From positions 529,286,550-529,350,549 of the forward strand of contig VDFB02193867.1 of NCBI GenBank assembly GCA_007258455.2: DNA of 64,000 nt. The letters run 5' to 3'. The notes beneath the pieces are model-generated. The model did not search any database and had not been told where the DNA came from. It saw only the letters and a list, made by a program, of their open reading frames with translations. Position 1 is the stretch's first letter, and every line of letters begins with the position of its first letter. Positions 22,267-35,475 of the stretch are shown one piece after another. The position numbers and the translations under genes are program-made. This DNA is from Sequoia sempervirens. Its lineage: Eukaryota; Streptophyta; Pinopsida; Cupressales; Cupressaceae.

Positions 22267-24500
22267 AGGTGGTTGGCATGAATCATTCTTAATATTGTGT
22301 ACTTGAATGTATATCCAATCTAAATATCCTTATTCATGCTAGTATAGTTTATAATTCCTATTATTTAATGTTGATTTTCATAATTTGTAAGACCTAATTT
22401 GATGCAATGCACTACCTAGTATCTATGCCCTTATGAATAAATATTGATTACAAATTATATATATTTAGACCAAAAGGATGTAATCAATTTTATGGTTAGT
22501 CAATTAGCATGATATGTAATCCTATTATAAATCTATTGTATTCCAATAAAGAGTTTCTAAGGAATCAATCTATGAATTTCATGCACTATTTCTCTTTATC
22601 CTTATCATAAGTATAAAGAAAGAAATTGAATATATAATTTTATTGTTTTTATGGGTGTCTCTATAATTGGTTGAATTTTTTTAATAGCTCACAATTCCAC
22701 TTATAAATCAAGGTTTAGATTGGCTAACTTGGTTGTGTGTTGAGTGGTTGGGCCACATAGGGATTTGTAAAATTATTTTCTTTGTTTAAATTTTTCTCTT
22801 CAATGTGCTATATGGATACCCATTATTTGACCATGGATTTTTGAAATATTTATCATAGACTATTATTTATTTAACTCTTTAGATATTTGTGGGTGTTATT
22901 ATATTTTGTAGCTTTTGATTTATAGTTGTAACCCATAGATGTTGAAAATACATTTGTATTAAATGATCATTTCAATTTGGTTGAGAATGATCCAACACCC
23001 CATATTGAGTTTGCTAAGTTATTTGAGATTTAAAAGTGAGACAAGAAATCTCTACCATGGTTAAAATACAATTCTTCTTCACAAGGTATCATCCTCATAA
23101 AGGCTTTAAATTTTTAGGTGTTACTTTTCCTATTTTTAATATGACACTAGAAATTTTAGGCATATTGACCCGCAAGGAACAATTTTTTTTTTGTCTAATT
23201 AAATATTTATAACAATGCCTATGACTTCCAAAATTATTCTTATCACTCCATAATAATTATGCAAAAGCATAATGACTATTTTAAACTAGTCCTATTTCTA
23301 TAATAAAATACTCCAAATAAGTATTTCAAATTTACCAACCACTAACCATCCATATTTATAACCATTTTATTATTAAAATTTTATGATAAAGATAAAAAAT
23401 AAGATGGTTTTCAAACTAGAAAGCCCATAAAATTGAATATTTTCCCCCCTTATATCATTGGTTTTGGCATCTTCAAATAGGTATTGCTACAAATGAAGTG
23501 ATTCCAATGTAGTGTCAACAACATTTAATGCTCTAATTCAATAACAACTATAACTTTATCTTGCTCCTCCTCACTTGCCAAAATTGCTATTATCTTTATG
23601 TTTGTGATAAATGAAATTTTATTTAATTTTTAAATGAAATTTATCTTCATCACACTACAACTAATTTTTCAAAGATTGTGTTGTTGTTCATACAAAGGTT
23701 TAGTGACTGTTTCATTTGCACATTAATCTTTCCAACAAACCCTTTTTCTTTGTGATCAACTATACACTATCAACAATTAAAAAGGAAATTTTAATCTATC
23801 ATGTTGTTTTTTGTTGATAAATTTAGCCTCTTCATTCATAATTCATAGCCAAAATAAAAGTATATTCTCATCCACTTGATAATATTTTCTGGTACTTGTT
23901 GATCCTTAAAGCTTATGCTTCACGAGAACAACCTTATGGGAAATTCAAAGGATGGGGGATGAACTGCACTCCACTAAACAACCTCTAAGATTTTAGAATT
24001 CAACTATTCATTTTTTTAGGGGAAAGGGGAAGAAGAAATAAAAATAAACAAATCTAAACTAGGGTGATATGCCAAAGCTTTTACAACATTTCAAATCCTA
24101 CTTCGAATAATCAACAGTACAAACTCTTAAAGAATTGAACACAAAGTGTCACTGACCCTTCATTGTTGAAAAGAGAACAAAATGCTTAAGTCTTGGTAAG
24201 CACAGAGCATAGCATTCATATCTTTTCGTAGGAAGCACCCAGTAAGGTTTGATAGAGCATGATACTCCTGAGTTATTCTCTTAACTTCCTAACTCTTTTG
24301 TAGAGATTGCTCACCAACAAGCATAGTATGACATCTAACATAAATCATTATGGAAATGAAACAGTGCAGAACATGGTTCAATTATCTGAAATCTTTTACT
24401 AAAAACTATAAAAGATAAAACTCAATAACCATTAGTTGTCTAGATCATATCCATTCATAAATGACACATAACATCAAGCTAACATAAACAAAAAATAAAA
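22267..24500. other. AT-rich region, nothing recognised
   Basis: There is no convincing frame on either strand, no paired termini and no obvious homology to the rest of the window. Confidence 0.4.
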
Positions 24501-25862
24501 CACACAACAAAGGTGAACTGGGCACAATCTGATGTGTTCTGCTTCCTATTAATTGACTCAAAATATAGAAAATGTTAAGGTCGAATGAAAATGAAAACTC
24601 TCTAAAAATTGATCTTGTAAGTATTACAAAAGTGTGAACAACTACTACAAAAATCGTGAACCTCCAGGGAGAGGCTCAAAGTTCCCTTTTATAAAACAAG
24701 GGAAGCAATAAGCAAAAAACCCCTCCCACAGCCTGGGTATGCAAAAGACAATTTTTTTTTAACAGTGGCATTAAACCATCAGCCAAAGAACTTGCAAGGA
24801 AATTTACATAAAGCCAATGGAAATCAATTCTCCCGCAGACAAACCCATATTGCAATAATTTTTTAGTTGGTGAAATCTGATTGAAACGAAACTCAAAATC
24901 TCCCAACTCATTCCATTCAGCCAATTCCTTTGTGCAAACATGCCATGGTGGATACCAGTTGATCCTAAAATGAATGACCTCTGAAAAAACCTCAAGAATA
25001 AATAGGCACCATGCATAATCAAGACCCTCCTAACAGCCAAAATCCGATACACAAGACATGGAGCATTATGGCGATTGCTACGACCACTTGAACGAGTGAG
25101 ATTTTAAGTGGCAATGACATTCCCATTCCTAAGCTTTGGCATGCGGCATCCTCGAGCACCCTTCTGCATTCATAATAGTGAATGGCACGCTTTTAATTCC
25201 TTCTCGGGCTCGAAACAAGCTCGAGCTCCCGCACAATTGACAAGTGGCACCTTCTGAAATTAGTGGCCTTCACTTTTCTCCTTTAAGAAATTAGTGTGTC
25301 AAACACATGGCACGTAGGCGGGACTTGTCAAAGTTTTTCTTCCTACGACCTTGAAGAGTTATCGTAGTATTGACACATGACACGCTCCGCTTTCAACTAC
25401 TTCAAAGAATAAAAGCCTTTATAAAACTGTGTGGGGGCCACTACATAGCAGCTTCGCATGTCTCTGAAAGAGAAAGAGGTTGCGTTCTTGCTTGAACTCA
25501 TATCTAATGGAAATAACACAGCAGTTGCTCCCTCCTTCCATGTCAGAGAATTGAAAAATATGTCGGTAGGCTACCCAAAATTTTAGAAAGTAGGACACAT
25601 GTTTGACAATATAGTCTGACAATCTGACAAATCTGACTCCAATCGACATTAAAGCATTGATAAGAAGTAAAATTTCTTCACGAAGATTTTCTTTTAATTT
25701 GGTCAAATAAAGCGGATAAGAAATAAGCGAAACAAATCATTGTTTGATCTCGTGCTCAAGGACTTGAAAATTGATCACAATAGTTCTGTCGCGTGCAGGC
25801 GAAGACTTCACAAGTACAAATAATTCACATCTACTTTCCCCGCCCGCCATTGAAATTTCGAT

Positions 25863-25914
25863 GGTCATACACATGATGAGAATTTGAAGGTCATACACAT
25901 GATGAGAATTTGAA
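25863..25914. repeat. 26-bp tandem duplication
   Basis: The unit starting GGTCATACACATGATGAGAA occurs twice in a row without a difference that I can see. Confidence 0.85.
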
Positions 25915-26017
25915 GATACATGTATTGTGAAGTTTTCTTTTTGAGATAAGTAAGGGGTTTGGTGAAGAGTTTAGAATGGATTGTTGACTAGATAGTTCAT
26001 GAGAGTGTGACCAAAGA

Positions 26018-26160
26018 TTATACCTTTACGACAGTTGGGGAGACAATTTGGAGGATGGTTGTCAAGTAATTATAGTCAGGGATCAAGGGTTATACCTTTA
26101 CAAGGGTTGAGGAGACAACTTGTCGAGGGTGGTTCTCCAATAACTACGGTCTATGGTTTG
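26018..26160. repeat. 72-bp imperfect direct repeat
   Basis: TTATACCTTTAC begins at 26018 and again at 26090. Both are followed by a G-rich stretch and GGAGACAA, with many substitutions after that. Confidence 0.6.
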
Positions 26161-26381
26161 GAATTTCGAGGAAGAACTCAAAAATTCAGCACAAAGCCTT
26201 TGGAGGAGTTTCACCTTATTCAAGATTTGTTTCTTCAGAAGAAAAATTTTCTCAAGAATGTATACATATATTGTATTCAGCAAGTTTTGTCATGTAAGCC
26301 TTCAGGGGGTGTCCCTTGGGAAGATGAATTATATCGTTTAATGGTTTTAGGAACAATGTAATAATGGGGGGAATGTTTGAA

Positions 26382-26405
26382 AATAATGTAATGTATTACA
26401 TTATT
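26382..26405. repeat. 11-bp-arm palindrome
   Basis: AATAATGTAAT and ATTACATTATT are perfect inverted arms around GT. It lies upstream of the Helitron, but has neither the TC start nor the CTRR end of a Helitron terminus. Confidence 0.7.
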
Positions 26406-27040
26406 ACATAGGCAATTCCACCATTGCTTCAGTTGCTCACAGTTCTTTCAATTGTTCAACTGCTTCCTTTGTGTATAAATGTCGATCTATACCATAAAAT
26501 AAGACAATATAGTTTTATGCATTTATCTATCAAAATTTTCCTTTAACTCTTATTACCAATATTGTATACATTCAATGTCCATATATGTAAAAATGATCAA
26601 CATGTGTATATATTTTTTCTGTAATCTATACATTGCATGTCCATATATGTAAAGATGATCATATATATACAAATATTTTTACCATTTTGTTGTGTTCCAA
26701 AATATTTATTCATAAAATGTTGTCTCCTTATTATAAAATAGTTGGTCATGGTTTTTTCAAATACAAAAAATGATCACCATTCATATATATTTTTTCAGAT
26801 TAAATTTGTACATTGAATGTCCATATATTTATAAGTTGTGTTATTTTCTTGTGTTTCAAATTACTTGTTCACACCATGTTATCTCCTTACATTCTACATC
26901 ATAGATGGTCATGCTATTTGAAATATGTATTTGCAAAAAAAATTTAAACATAATTTGATATATGTATTTTCTTCTAATTATCACTCACAAATATATTACG
27001 TTACTTTTATCCTCAACATTCCTTCTAATGGAGGTAGAAA

Positions 27041-28660
27041 ATGAAGCAATGCAAGCAAAACGTCCTCATTGAAATCAAATGCAATGTACACAATACCATG
27101 CAAGGAAAAATAATATTAACAAAAGAAGACAAGAAAACCAACAAATCCCCATTGATGGAGCCTCTACATCTACACTCTCTTCTCCCAATAATGCACCCCA
27201 CCTACACACACCTGCATCTCAAATGCCAAATATACTTCAACCGAACCCATTGTTTCAAATGTACCCTTCTCCACCTTCAACTCAAGAAATGTTCACTGCA
27301 GGTACCTTTCATTCAAAGTTAGATAGCCTTTCAAAAATGTTGACATCCATGGTTTCCATGGAAAGATGTCCAATAATCAAAACTAGACAGTTAAATGGAA
27401 TCACTACTTGTTATAGATGTACATCTAAAAAAAAACAACCATCGCTTTTCAAACTAGAACAACATGGACCCTCGTGAGCAACCTATATGTTTAGAAAATC
27501 TATCCCAAGTTGTGGAGATGTTGATAGTAAGGGTTAGCGCAATCCTTCAAGTTACATGTGCAAGAGGTGGGCAACTAAAATACAAAGGCCACACTATTTA
27601 TTTTCCACAAGATATATCTGCAATTGCAACCTACTTTTCAAGACATATTAACGAGTTGGATATACTAATAGTTAACAGAAAAACATTCAGCAACAACCAT
27701 ATAACTTCTATGTTAGTAGAGAACATGTTCGTGAGGCATTATAATACAAGATGTGCTATGACCCATAGTACAAAGATGTACAATTAGATATGCTCTCATT
27801 TTCAAGTTTACACCAATCCTCTACTGACATCTTAGACCTTCTATATGCAACAACTGGAAATTTGGATCCCACAAATACAAGCTTTATGGAAAAAGTTGAT
27901 ATAGAATATGACCCCTTTGAAGATACCATGCCAACCACAACTTAGTTTGTGTAAAATCTTCCACATGCATGTACAGAAGTCGAAGAAGTGTGCTCTTTAT
28001 TGCAACTAGGTTAAGGATGACCAACACCTATTGTTGAGTGGCCACCCATTTCTCTATCTCCTATAAATGAATACACCACTGAAGGATTATTTGTGATGGA
28101 ATTCCCCACTTTATTTCCAAAATGAAAGGTTGCATTCAAACAACAATGTATCAATGAAATTAAGCTACATGAGTATGCTCTCCAGCTTCTAAGGTACCAT
28201 GATAATAGGTTTGGCCAACACACACGATTTAGATACTTCATATTAAACATCCTAATGTGTCACTGTAGCCAATCCACTTCATTTGTATTTTTCAATAAAC
28301 ATCTAGATGGTTACCTACCATCGTCAATCTTTGACCTTCACCAAAGATTGAAGGACTTGCCAAATGACAAAATTGTATATCAACTTATGTGCTTTAGCTT
28401 GTTAGTTTGTGGGACCCGTCCATTTTGGAACCAACATCGAGGGAAGATTTCTTACATGGTCATTAAATTTGGATGCCAAACATTTTTCTTTACCCTTAGT
28501 GTGCAATAGATACAAAATGGATAGACTTGCATGCCATTATTCCAACCAAGTCACCTACAAATCCTTCTATGGATTCTATATAGATGATACAAAATATTGT
28601 TTAGAATCCACACCTCACCACACTATACATGCACCACAAGTTTATTGCATTTCGTGAAGA
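27041..28660 (+). pseudogene. Helitron Rep-helicase, N-terminal region
   Basis: A Pro/Ser-rich leader (27079-27330) runs into MVSMERCPIIKTRQLNG and TTCYRCTSKKKQP, the usual Cys-pair region. After a frameshift comes MLIVRVSAILQV, then RGGQLKYKGHTIYFPQD (about 27560-27615), a well-conserved plant Helitron block ahead of Rep. Further on lie PINEYTTEGLFVMEFPTLFP (28065-28120), HDNRFGQHTRFRYFILN and an FFNKHLDGY block. At least four frame changes or stops separate these. The block order and spacing match the family, and confidence in the family call is high. Confidence 0.75.
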
Positions 28661-28693
28661 GTTCTTAGAAAAATTACTTGGCACAAAAGAATA

Positions 28694-29717
28694 TTGGTAC
28701 AGGTAACTCCCTTCTTTTCTTATTATCTGACATTATTATATTACTTTGGATTTTGGCTAAAAAAAGCATTCCATAGGTATGAATGGAAACACATAGGCTC
28801 TATACACATCCATGGTTTCCTATGGCTCCATGAAGCACCTAACATTAGTAGATTAGAATGGAATAACCTGCAATCAATACAAAATGCACTTGATTATATT
28901 GATAGATATGTCTCTGCATGGAACACATGAAGCCTTGAACTGAGAAACCAAACATTCCATCGATCTATTCTCGATGATCCTTGTTTGATGGATACACCAA
29001 AGATCATGTCAGTCAACCCTTCAACCTACTATATTGTACTGGTCAATTGTGTTGAACAACACACAAAATGTACTCTACTAACATGCCTTAGGAGGAAAGG
29101 GACATTTTTTGTCTATCATTACAAAGCCCCATAGACCATACAAGATAGTTCAAGTCTCTCAAATATTGGGAATGGGTAGCCTAAGCACACCCCAACATGC
29201 AATGATGACCACCTGAACCTTCGCAACACATCTATCCTTTCTATTTGGAGGGCTAAGATATATTTCTAACATGTTCTCTCAATTGATGTTGTCCTTAAAT
29301 ATATTGCAAAATATGTAGCAAAGTCTGAACAAAAATCTAAAATATATATCATCCCATGTTATCTTACATTTCAACCACTTTCTAGAATCTGAAATGTCTA
29401 CCCCTAGAGCTTTTAAAAAATTGCTTATTGAGAGCCTTGTTGATCGTGACATAAGTTCCCAGGAGAGTTTCCACCTTTTACTAAAGTTGCCCCTCTCTAT
29501 ATTTAGTAGGAAATTTGTTTCTTTAAATGATAATCAACACAAATTTCAATGTGTATCAGTCTTTCCCATATCAATAACAACATCACCTACCTACATTGAT
29601 GCTTACATGGCAAGACCCGTACATCTAGAAATAATGCCTCTCATGGAAGTGACTCAAAAATTGACCTTTAAAGTATCTCACAAGAACAATCAACGGAAGG
29701 AGCGACCTACAATTTAA
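28694..29717 (+). pseudogene. Helitron Rep (HUH nuclease) domain
   Basis: YEWKHIGSIHIHGFLWL holds the HUH metal-binding motif at residues 38-40 of the open stretch (28805-28813). After several breaks, DVVLKYIAKYVAKSE carries the paired catalytic tyrosines (29300-29314). It is followed by the conserved RDISSQESFHLLLKLPL block (29445-29500). Both catalytic motifs therefore survive although the frame between them is broken (stops near 28929 and 29267). Rep would nick and rejoin the Helitron ends. Confidence 0.75.
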
Positions 29718-30232
29718 GTAATTGTTTGGGTCTCCCCATGGTTCACAACTATCCCTACAAAAGATGACAAAAGCTTCTCTGAATTTTTTTGGAGTGAACT
29801 AGTACTATACCACCTATTCTGTAACATTGAAAATGATTTTGGTTCCCAAGAAGAGCAAATAATATCACAATGGGAGGGGTTTCTTTGTACTTATTGACCA
29901 TGGCATGTCCATCACACACCATCCAAATCAGATGAAGAACTTGAAGATAGCAGCTAATCCAACACTAACTATGTAATGCAAGAAGACAACCCTAATAAAT
30001 GGAAATTACTATCAAGTCTATAGCCAAACCTTCCTATTTAGCTAGATGCACTAGAAATGCTTGGCCGACGTGACATCAACCTAAACCATGAATGGTGCAA
30101 TACCCACTACAAAATCATGCAACTACTACTTTCATAAACTCCAATCGCCCAATATTTCAAGTGCACCATGTTCTCAATGAACACACTAATACTACCTTCT
30201 CTACTCAACAGCAAAATATTTTGATATAGTTT

Positions 30233-31501
30233 TTGTCACATCTAACTACTCTTCCTTTGCAACCACCACTTATATTGATTGTTCAAGGAAGTACAAGAAC
30301 TAGAAAGTCACACATAATTAAAAAAATTAGGTTTACACTCATGAGTTCAGCTCTAATTCACCAATCACCATTACTACTTCTTCCACCTACAGGTGTTGTT
30401 GCATTCAACATTCAAGCATCAACAATTCATTTTTCCCTTCGAATACCAATCAAAGAATTGACCCCCTACAAGGAAAAACTCTTGCAGCCTTCCAAGAAAG
30501 CATGTACTTCATTTGGTACATTCTGATAGATGAGATGAGTTTCATCAGGCTAAAGTTGCTAGAATTAATTGACATGAGGTTGTGTGAAGCATTCCCCATC
30601 CACAACCAGCTACCATTTGGAGGATGTTCGCTCACTTTCTTTGGTGACCTGGGCCAACTACCACTAGTTAAATATATCCCAATGTATGCTTCTACTTCCT
30701 ATGACAGAACACTATGGCACATCTTCACTACAGTTATAACACTAAACAAAATATTTCAACAAATTGGTGATGATCCTTTCCAAATTTCTTTTCATGTACT
30801 TCTCTTAAATCTATGAAATGCAAAGCCTACAATAGAAGATTGACAAACTCTTATGCCACGTTCAACATCCGCACTCACCTCTACAAAAAAAATTGTTTTC
30901 TCAATTGCCATACACCTATTTGCAATAAACAAATTGGTATTACTACATAATAAATGTATGTTGTTGTCTTTGTCAACACCTGTTGTGCACTATCCATTGC
31001 AGAGCAACTTAGGGGGTCAACATACTCAAATCCCAATGAAGAAAAACTTCAAGTTAAGATACCCTTATCTATTGGCCAATAGGTTATGTTGTGCTCAAAT
31101 TTATGGGTGGAAATAGGGCTTGTGAATGGTGCACTTGGTAAAATCAAGCAACTGTATATAATGATGGTGAAAAACCACCTCACCTTCCCTTATTTGTTGT
31201 TCAATTCAAACATTACATTGGACTAGCTTGGGATCTTAACAACCCAAAATATGTCCCTATAACCCCACTTAGTTGTGGTCACCATTGTCATATTCCACTA
31301 AAAATGTAATGGTCCTTGAAAATTTCACAAGGCCTTACACTTCAAAGGGAAACAATCAACATTAGGAACATTTACCGCCAAGGGTTGACATTCACAACAA
31401 TTTCAAGAGTTCATGACCTTCTATCTCTATGCATACAACCTTCATATTCCAAACATATGTACGCGTGCAAGAAAGCTCATATGTTTCTCTCTAAAAAATA
31501 G
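30233..31501 (+). pseudogene. Helitron Pif1-type helicase domain
   Basis: A damaged Walker A (VQGSTRTRKSHII, where the family has G.AGTGKS) is followed by PPTGVVAFNIQASTIHF (motif Ia) and IDEMSFIRLKLLELID (Walker B, DE kept; 30525-30575). Next come FGGCSLTFFGDLGQLPLV (motif III) and the C-terminal SRVHDLLSL block near 31405-31440. Frameshifts occur near 30500, 30815 and 31116. The loss of Walker A glycines means no ATPase activity even if translated. Confidence 0.75.
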
Positions 31502-31856
31502 AACAGGGATGTTTGAATGAATTGTTGCATTCAAACTCTTCAAATAGTTAAAGAACATTACAATAGCTACACGTATGTTCCATTATATATCCCACCTTTA
31601 CTTTATCACTTTAGTTTTCAAAGATGAAATATCTAAACTCAAATACTTTTATTGCATGTAAATTATATCTCTGATTTCATTTAGTGTAGCCTCTACTCAT
31701 GACTCAATTACACTATGTTCCATTTTAAGAACATCTACAAAACTACTCTACCAAAGGTGACACTGAATTTAATTGAATTTTAAACTTCAACATAGTGGTT
31801 TTACTTGGTTTTTTTTCAAATAATAAACAAGTCTATTGTTTAATACAAATAAATTT
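31502..31856. other. spacer between Helitron and E5
   Basis: AT-rich, without a frame. The 3' end of the Helitron may lie in it. Confidence 0.3.
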
Positions 31857-32266
31857 TGTTGGTGCAATTACATAATTATTTACACTTACATAAGTTTACT
31901 TAGGAATTTATTTATTCCTAGGTATCATTTTCTAGGTGATAGGATAAAAGATTCTTTCTAGAAGTCTTAGTTGGATTTTCTATAACTTATCTTATCTAGT
32001 TGTTTTGCATGACTCCTAGGTAGTTAGTTTGTTGGTTGTCTCATGTCATAGGATTATGAGATTTGTCAACATCATGTTCATTAGTACATTTGAACCTTTC
32101 CTATATAAGGAAGGTGATTGTACACATTTGTAACATACTTCATACCTCATCATTTGATAGGTCTTAATATCAAGCAAGATCATTTTATTGCATATCCTCT
32201 TGTAGAAGGTTTTCATTTTTTTTGCAAGTGGTCTTGGGTGTTGAGTTAATATTGTCAGCTCTTACA
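31857..32266 (+). repeat. E5 5' LTR
   Basis: TGTTGGTGCAATTA to GCTCTTACA, 410 bp. Positions 31915-32266 match 35476-35829. It contains a TATATAAGG box near 32103, a plausible promoter. Confidence 0.8.
32103..32110 (+). promoter_or_regulatory. TATA box in E5 LTR
   Basis: CTATATAAGGAAGGTG lies about 160 bases before the LTR end. The right-hand copy has CATATAAGG at the same place (near 35665). Confidence 0.5.
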
Positions 32267-32280
32267 TGGTATCAGAGCCA
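32267..32280 (+). other. E5 primer binding site (initiator Met tRNA)
   Basis: TGGTATCAGAGCCA directly follows the LTR. It is the standard Ty1-copia plant primer site, complementary to the 3' end of initiator methionine tRNA. Confidence 0.9.
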
Positions 32281-34142
32281 CATCTTGCAAAACCCTTTTT
32301 AGATTTGAGGGTGGAGCTATTTCTAGTGAGAGATCTAGGTTGTTTTTAGTAAATTTGAGTATGCTTTTCTCTTGCATCATATGATGACCTAGAGAATCAA
32401 AAAACTTGAAAAAAACACCAGATTGGAAGTTGTCTCTACATGTTGGCTTTCATGGAAAGTCACTGCTCTTGTTGGAGGAGATTTGAGCTTAGATTCGAGT
32501 TCAAGGCAGCTGAGAAAGTCAGAATTGACTTTTGTTTCGCATAAATCTGACATTTCTAGTCAAAGTTATGGAGGTTTGAAGATTTTCAAAATCTAAGAGT
32601 AGTAGAGCTTCTTGTAAATTTTTAGGAAGATCTGACCCCTTCATTACCTTTAGAAGGACCGAGAGATGAAAATCGATATATAATTTTACCTATTTCGCCT
32701 TTAGTTTTTTGTGAGGAAAAACAAAATTAACCGGGGTGGTCGTACGACCCCTGGGAAAAGGGTATGATATTTGGTTTTGAAAAAAAAAAAAAAAAATCTA
32801 TTTCTACATCAGCTTTTAAAAATTTATCAGGGCATTATTTTTGTATAAGGAAATAGTATTATACAGTTTGTCATTTTGAAATATTTGTGGAGGGTTTTTA
32901 TACAACTGAGCCATACTTTCTAACTGTGTACAACCTATATTCTTTTTTTTTTTTTAAACGGTGGTAATTTTTGTTGGTCGAGGCAATTAATTAACACAAG
33001 GGTTGTCAGATTTTTCTTCATACAATGGTTGGCTTGTCCAACCCCTTGTCACATCAAAAGGCTTGTGGCCTTTTCTCTATAGACATCAACATTTATTACC
33101 AAGTACACTCCCATAGGCTTTAGCTTCAATTTCCAACTAGTTCTTTGAAGTTATTTTGTCAGCCCATGCTACTCCTACCAATATATTTACCACCATCATC
33201 CCATACATCCTAATGCCAACAATTCAACAAATATTGGCATACCTTCCTCTATGGGTGGCCTTCATTGGCGGTACTAACTCGGGGGACTTGTCCAGTGGCG
33301 TACCCACTCTACAAAATCAGCTAGTATGAGTCACATCCATCGGTGGGTATAGTACATTTATTCACATTGGTGTCCCCTATTCTTCATTGGCATCTAATCA
33401 TTTCCCAGGTGGTACAAGTGAATAAAAATAGTGATTTGGTATATTGAACTAATTCTTTATATCGACTTGTATAAGTATTAAAAGGTTTATTAAAACCTTT
33501 GGTTTAAAATATTTTGTTAGTCGATGATACAAATCATTGTAAATAGCCAATGGGATTTTATTTTTTGCATCTGTATTGCCACCAGTCATATGAGTGACCT
33601 GATTGTAGCCCCTCATTGCGCATTTTTTATGCCTAATTAACCTTTGATCTCCCCTATTTTTCCCCCTAAGTGCATAAAATAGACCTGTTTTTCAATTGTG
33701 TACAACTTTTCACCATGATCTCCAAATTCTGTAAACAAGATATCAACAGAAAGCCCTCTCCAAGTACTTCATAGTGGTGCTTTTTGATACATTTTGCAGT
33801 AGGTACAATTTATTCACAACTAAAGTCAAATCACCCGTTTGGACCTCTAAGCTCATAATTTTCTGCCAGTTTCTCCAATTTTGGTGACTCAAGTTGCATT
33901 TGGAAGGTATTGAGGAGCTCTTTGATTTGGTTCATGTATTTTTTTCAAATTCAACCCCAAGTGTGAGATATTCAAATTTTTGTATATCTGCTTTCTTCTT
34001 CATAACTTGGACATCCTAATTCTTGGAGAACTTTTGTTTGTGGGGATAAATTTGTTTTTAGTTGTATTATCAGATTTGGGAAGCATCATATTAGTTTGAT
34101 TCAGATATTTTCCATATTTGAACTCTTGGTACTTGTTGATCT
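32281..34142 (+). other. E5 leader
   Basis: Long leader, partly homologous to the minus copia leader at 21367-21896. The part at 32940-33600 looks different and may be a further insertion, for which I found no ends. No gene. Confidence 0.4.
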
Positions 34143-34958
34143 CATGGCTAAACTAGGATTTGAAGTGTTGACTCCTCATAACTATCACACTTGGAAAACA
34201 ACTCTATAAAATTACAAAGATTTCTTTGGTCAAAGGGTTTGTGGTCCACTTTGACTGATCACCAACCTAATTTTTCCAAAGAGTATGAACGGTTTTATCA
34301 TAGAAATAAATGTGATGAAGCTATGGGTTTAATTGCAATGCATGTTTTAGATAGTTTATTCTTTCATATTGAGGAATGTACAACTCCTAAAAAAGTTTGG
34401 GATAAGTACAAGACTCACTTTTGTGCAATTAGTGAGGTATGTGCCATGTAGTTGGAGGTTGAATTGGCTTCACTTTCTACAGATGCATTTTCCACCATTG
34501 AAGACTACTTGGTAAAATTTGAATCACTAAGATATCAATTGGTAGGATGTGGAAAGGAAAAAACTAATAAAGAGTGCATCTTTTTTATTTTGTCTAAGTT
34601 GAAAGGTTCCTTTGCATGCTTTTCTACTTCCTTCTAGATGCAACAAAGGATGGTTTAGGTGATTCTTTTGTAATTCCATCATTTGAGACATTTTGTGATA
34701 GGTTGACTAGAGAACAAGAAAAACTTAGTCAACTTGATACACATGCTAAAAATTATGCTTTAGTTGCATCATCATCATCATCTAAGGATAAAGGAAAGAA
34801 AAAATTTCAAACCTAAGGAAAACTATAAAGAACCTCCCACCTCTTCAAAAGAGGAAAAACCTAAGAAGGAGAATCCTAAATGTGGCTATTGTAAAAACTA
34901 GGGCATGGTGAACACACTTGTTACAAGAAAGAGTTAGATGAAATGAGGAAAATCTTAA
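34143..34958 (+). pseudogene. copia gag, interrupted
   Basis: Starts MAKLGFEVLTPHNYHTWKTT near 34144. After a stop it continues in frame through WSKGLWSTLTD and PKKVWDKYKTHF to a TAG at 34449, then on to KLKGSFACF. After a frameshift near 34620 comes FCDRLTREQEKLSQ and a lysine/serine-rich stretch. Last is a CCHC zinc knuckle, CGYCKN..GHGEHTCY (about 34879-34926), with one base missing inside it. Fold and order are those of the UBN2-type Gag of plant copia elements, which builds the particle and packages RNA. Confidence 0.75.
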
Positions 34959-35089
34959 AGGAACACAACATTTCTTTGCCTTCTAAGTCTAAAAGTTATC
35001 ATCTTCTTCTTCTCAATCAACTTCTACTACAGACATCGGTCATGCAAGCATTGAAAATATGAGTGATATGATAGATGATTATAAACAAA

Positions 35090-35470
35090 AAGGACATTCC
35101 CTTGTTGTAACATATGTTGAGAGGTCTAGAAATTGGATTTTTGACTCTAGAGAGCTTCATATCATATATCAAGCCAACCTGAAAGGTTTTCATCTTTGAA
35201 GCATACTTCACTTATGAGTATCTTGATGGCTAATGATGTGTATCTTGACATATTTGGTAAAGGAGTTATTGATGTGCCACATGGTAGCTTTAATAATGTG
35301 CTTTGTATTCCTGATATTAAGCATAATCTTATTTTAGTATATTAGATAGCATAGACCGGTAAATCAATTGAGTTTACTCCAGATTCAGTCTACATTTGAG
35401 ATTTGGATACTAAGTAGCTTGTTGAAGTGGGTAGGGCCAAACCTCAGGAAAAGATCTATTGTTTTTCTCA
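35090..35470 (+). pseudogene. copia protease region, truncated
   Basis: NWIFDSRELHII stands where copia proteases have WI.DSGA..H: the catalytic Asp is kept but Gly is replaced by Arg. After a frameshift the downstream strand motifs follow: GVIDVPHGSFNNVLCIPDIK, then HNLI. The frame ends in the LTR fragment at 35476, so everything after the protease is deleted. Confidence 0.65.
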
Positions 35471-35475
35471 TTTTG

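Larger units (their letters stand above)
24501..26990. other. unassigned region with small direct repeats
   Basis: The composition is less AT-rich near 25100-25450 (CTCGAGC, GCTCGAGCTC words) than around it. Open frames at 24676-25052 (minus), 25419-25706 (minus) and 26035-26361 (plus) show no motif I recognise. Two direct repeats and one palindrome are listed separately. It could be an LTR of an unrelated element or low-copy DNA. Confidence 0.3.
27041..31500 (+). mobile_element. degraded Helitron (Rep-helicase coding region)
   Basis: Fragments in changing frames follow the order of a plant Helitron Rep-helicase: a Cys-rich N-terminal region, the conserved block before Rep, the HUH Rep nuclease, a linker, and a Pif1-type helicase. 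The protein would drive rolling-circle transposition. Termini (TC at the 5' end, hairpin and CTRR at the 3' end) were not found with confidence, so these limits only bound the coding region. Confidence 0.8.

Noticed and set aside
24676..26361. A host gene exon group
   Set aside because: Open frames on both strands are short, with no motif, no consistent splice pattern and small repeats nearby. Nothing supports a gene call.
26382..26405. Palindrome as the Helitron 5' or 3' terminus
   Set aside because: Helitron 5' ends start with TC and 3' ends have a hairpin followed by CTRR; neither is seen here.
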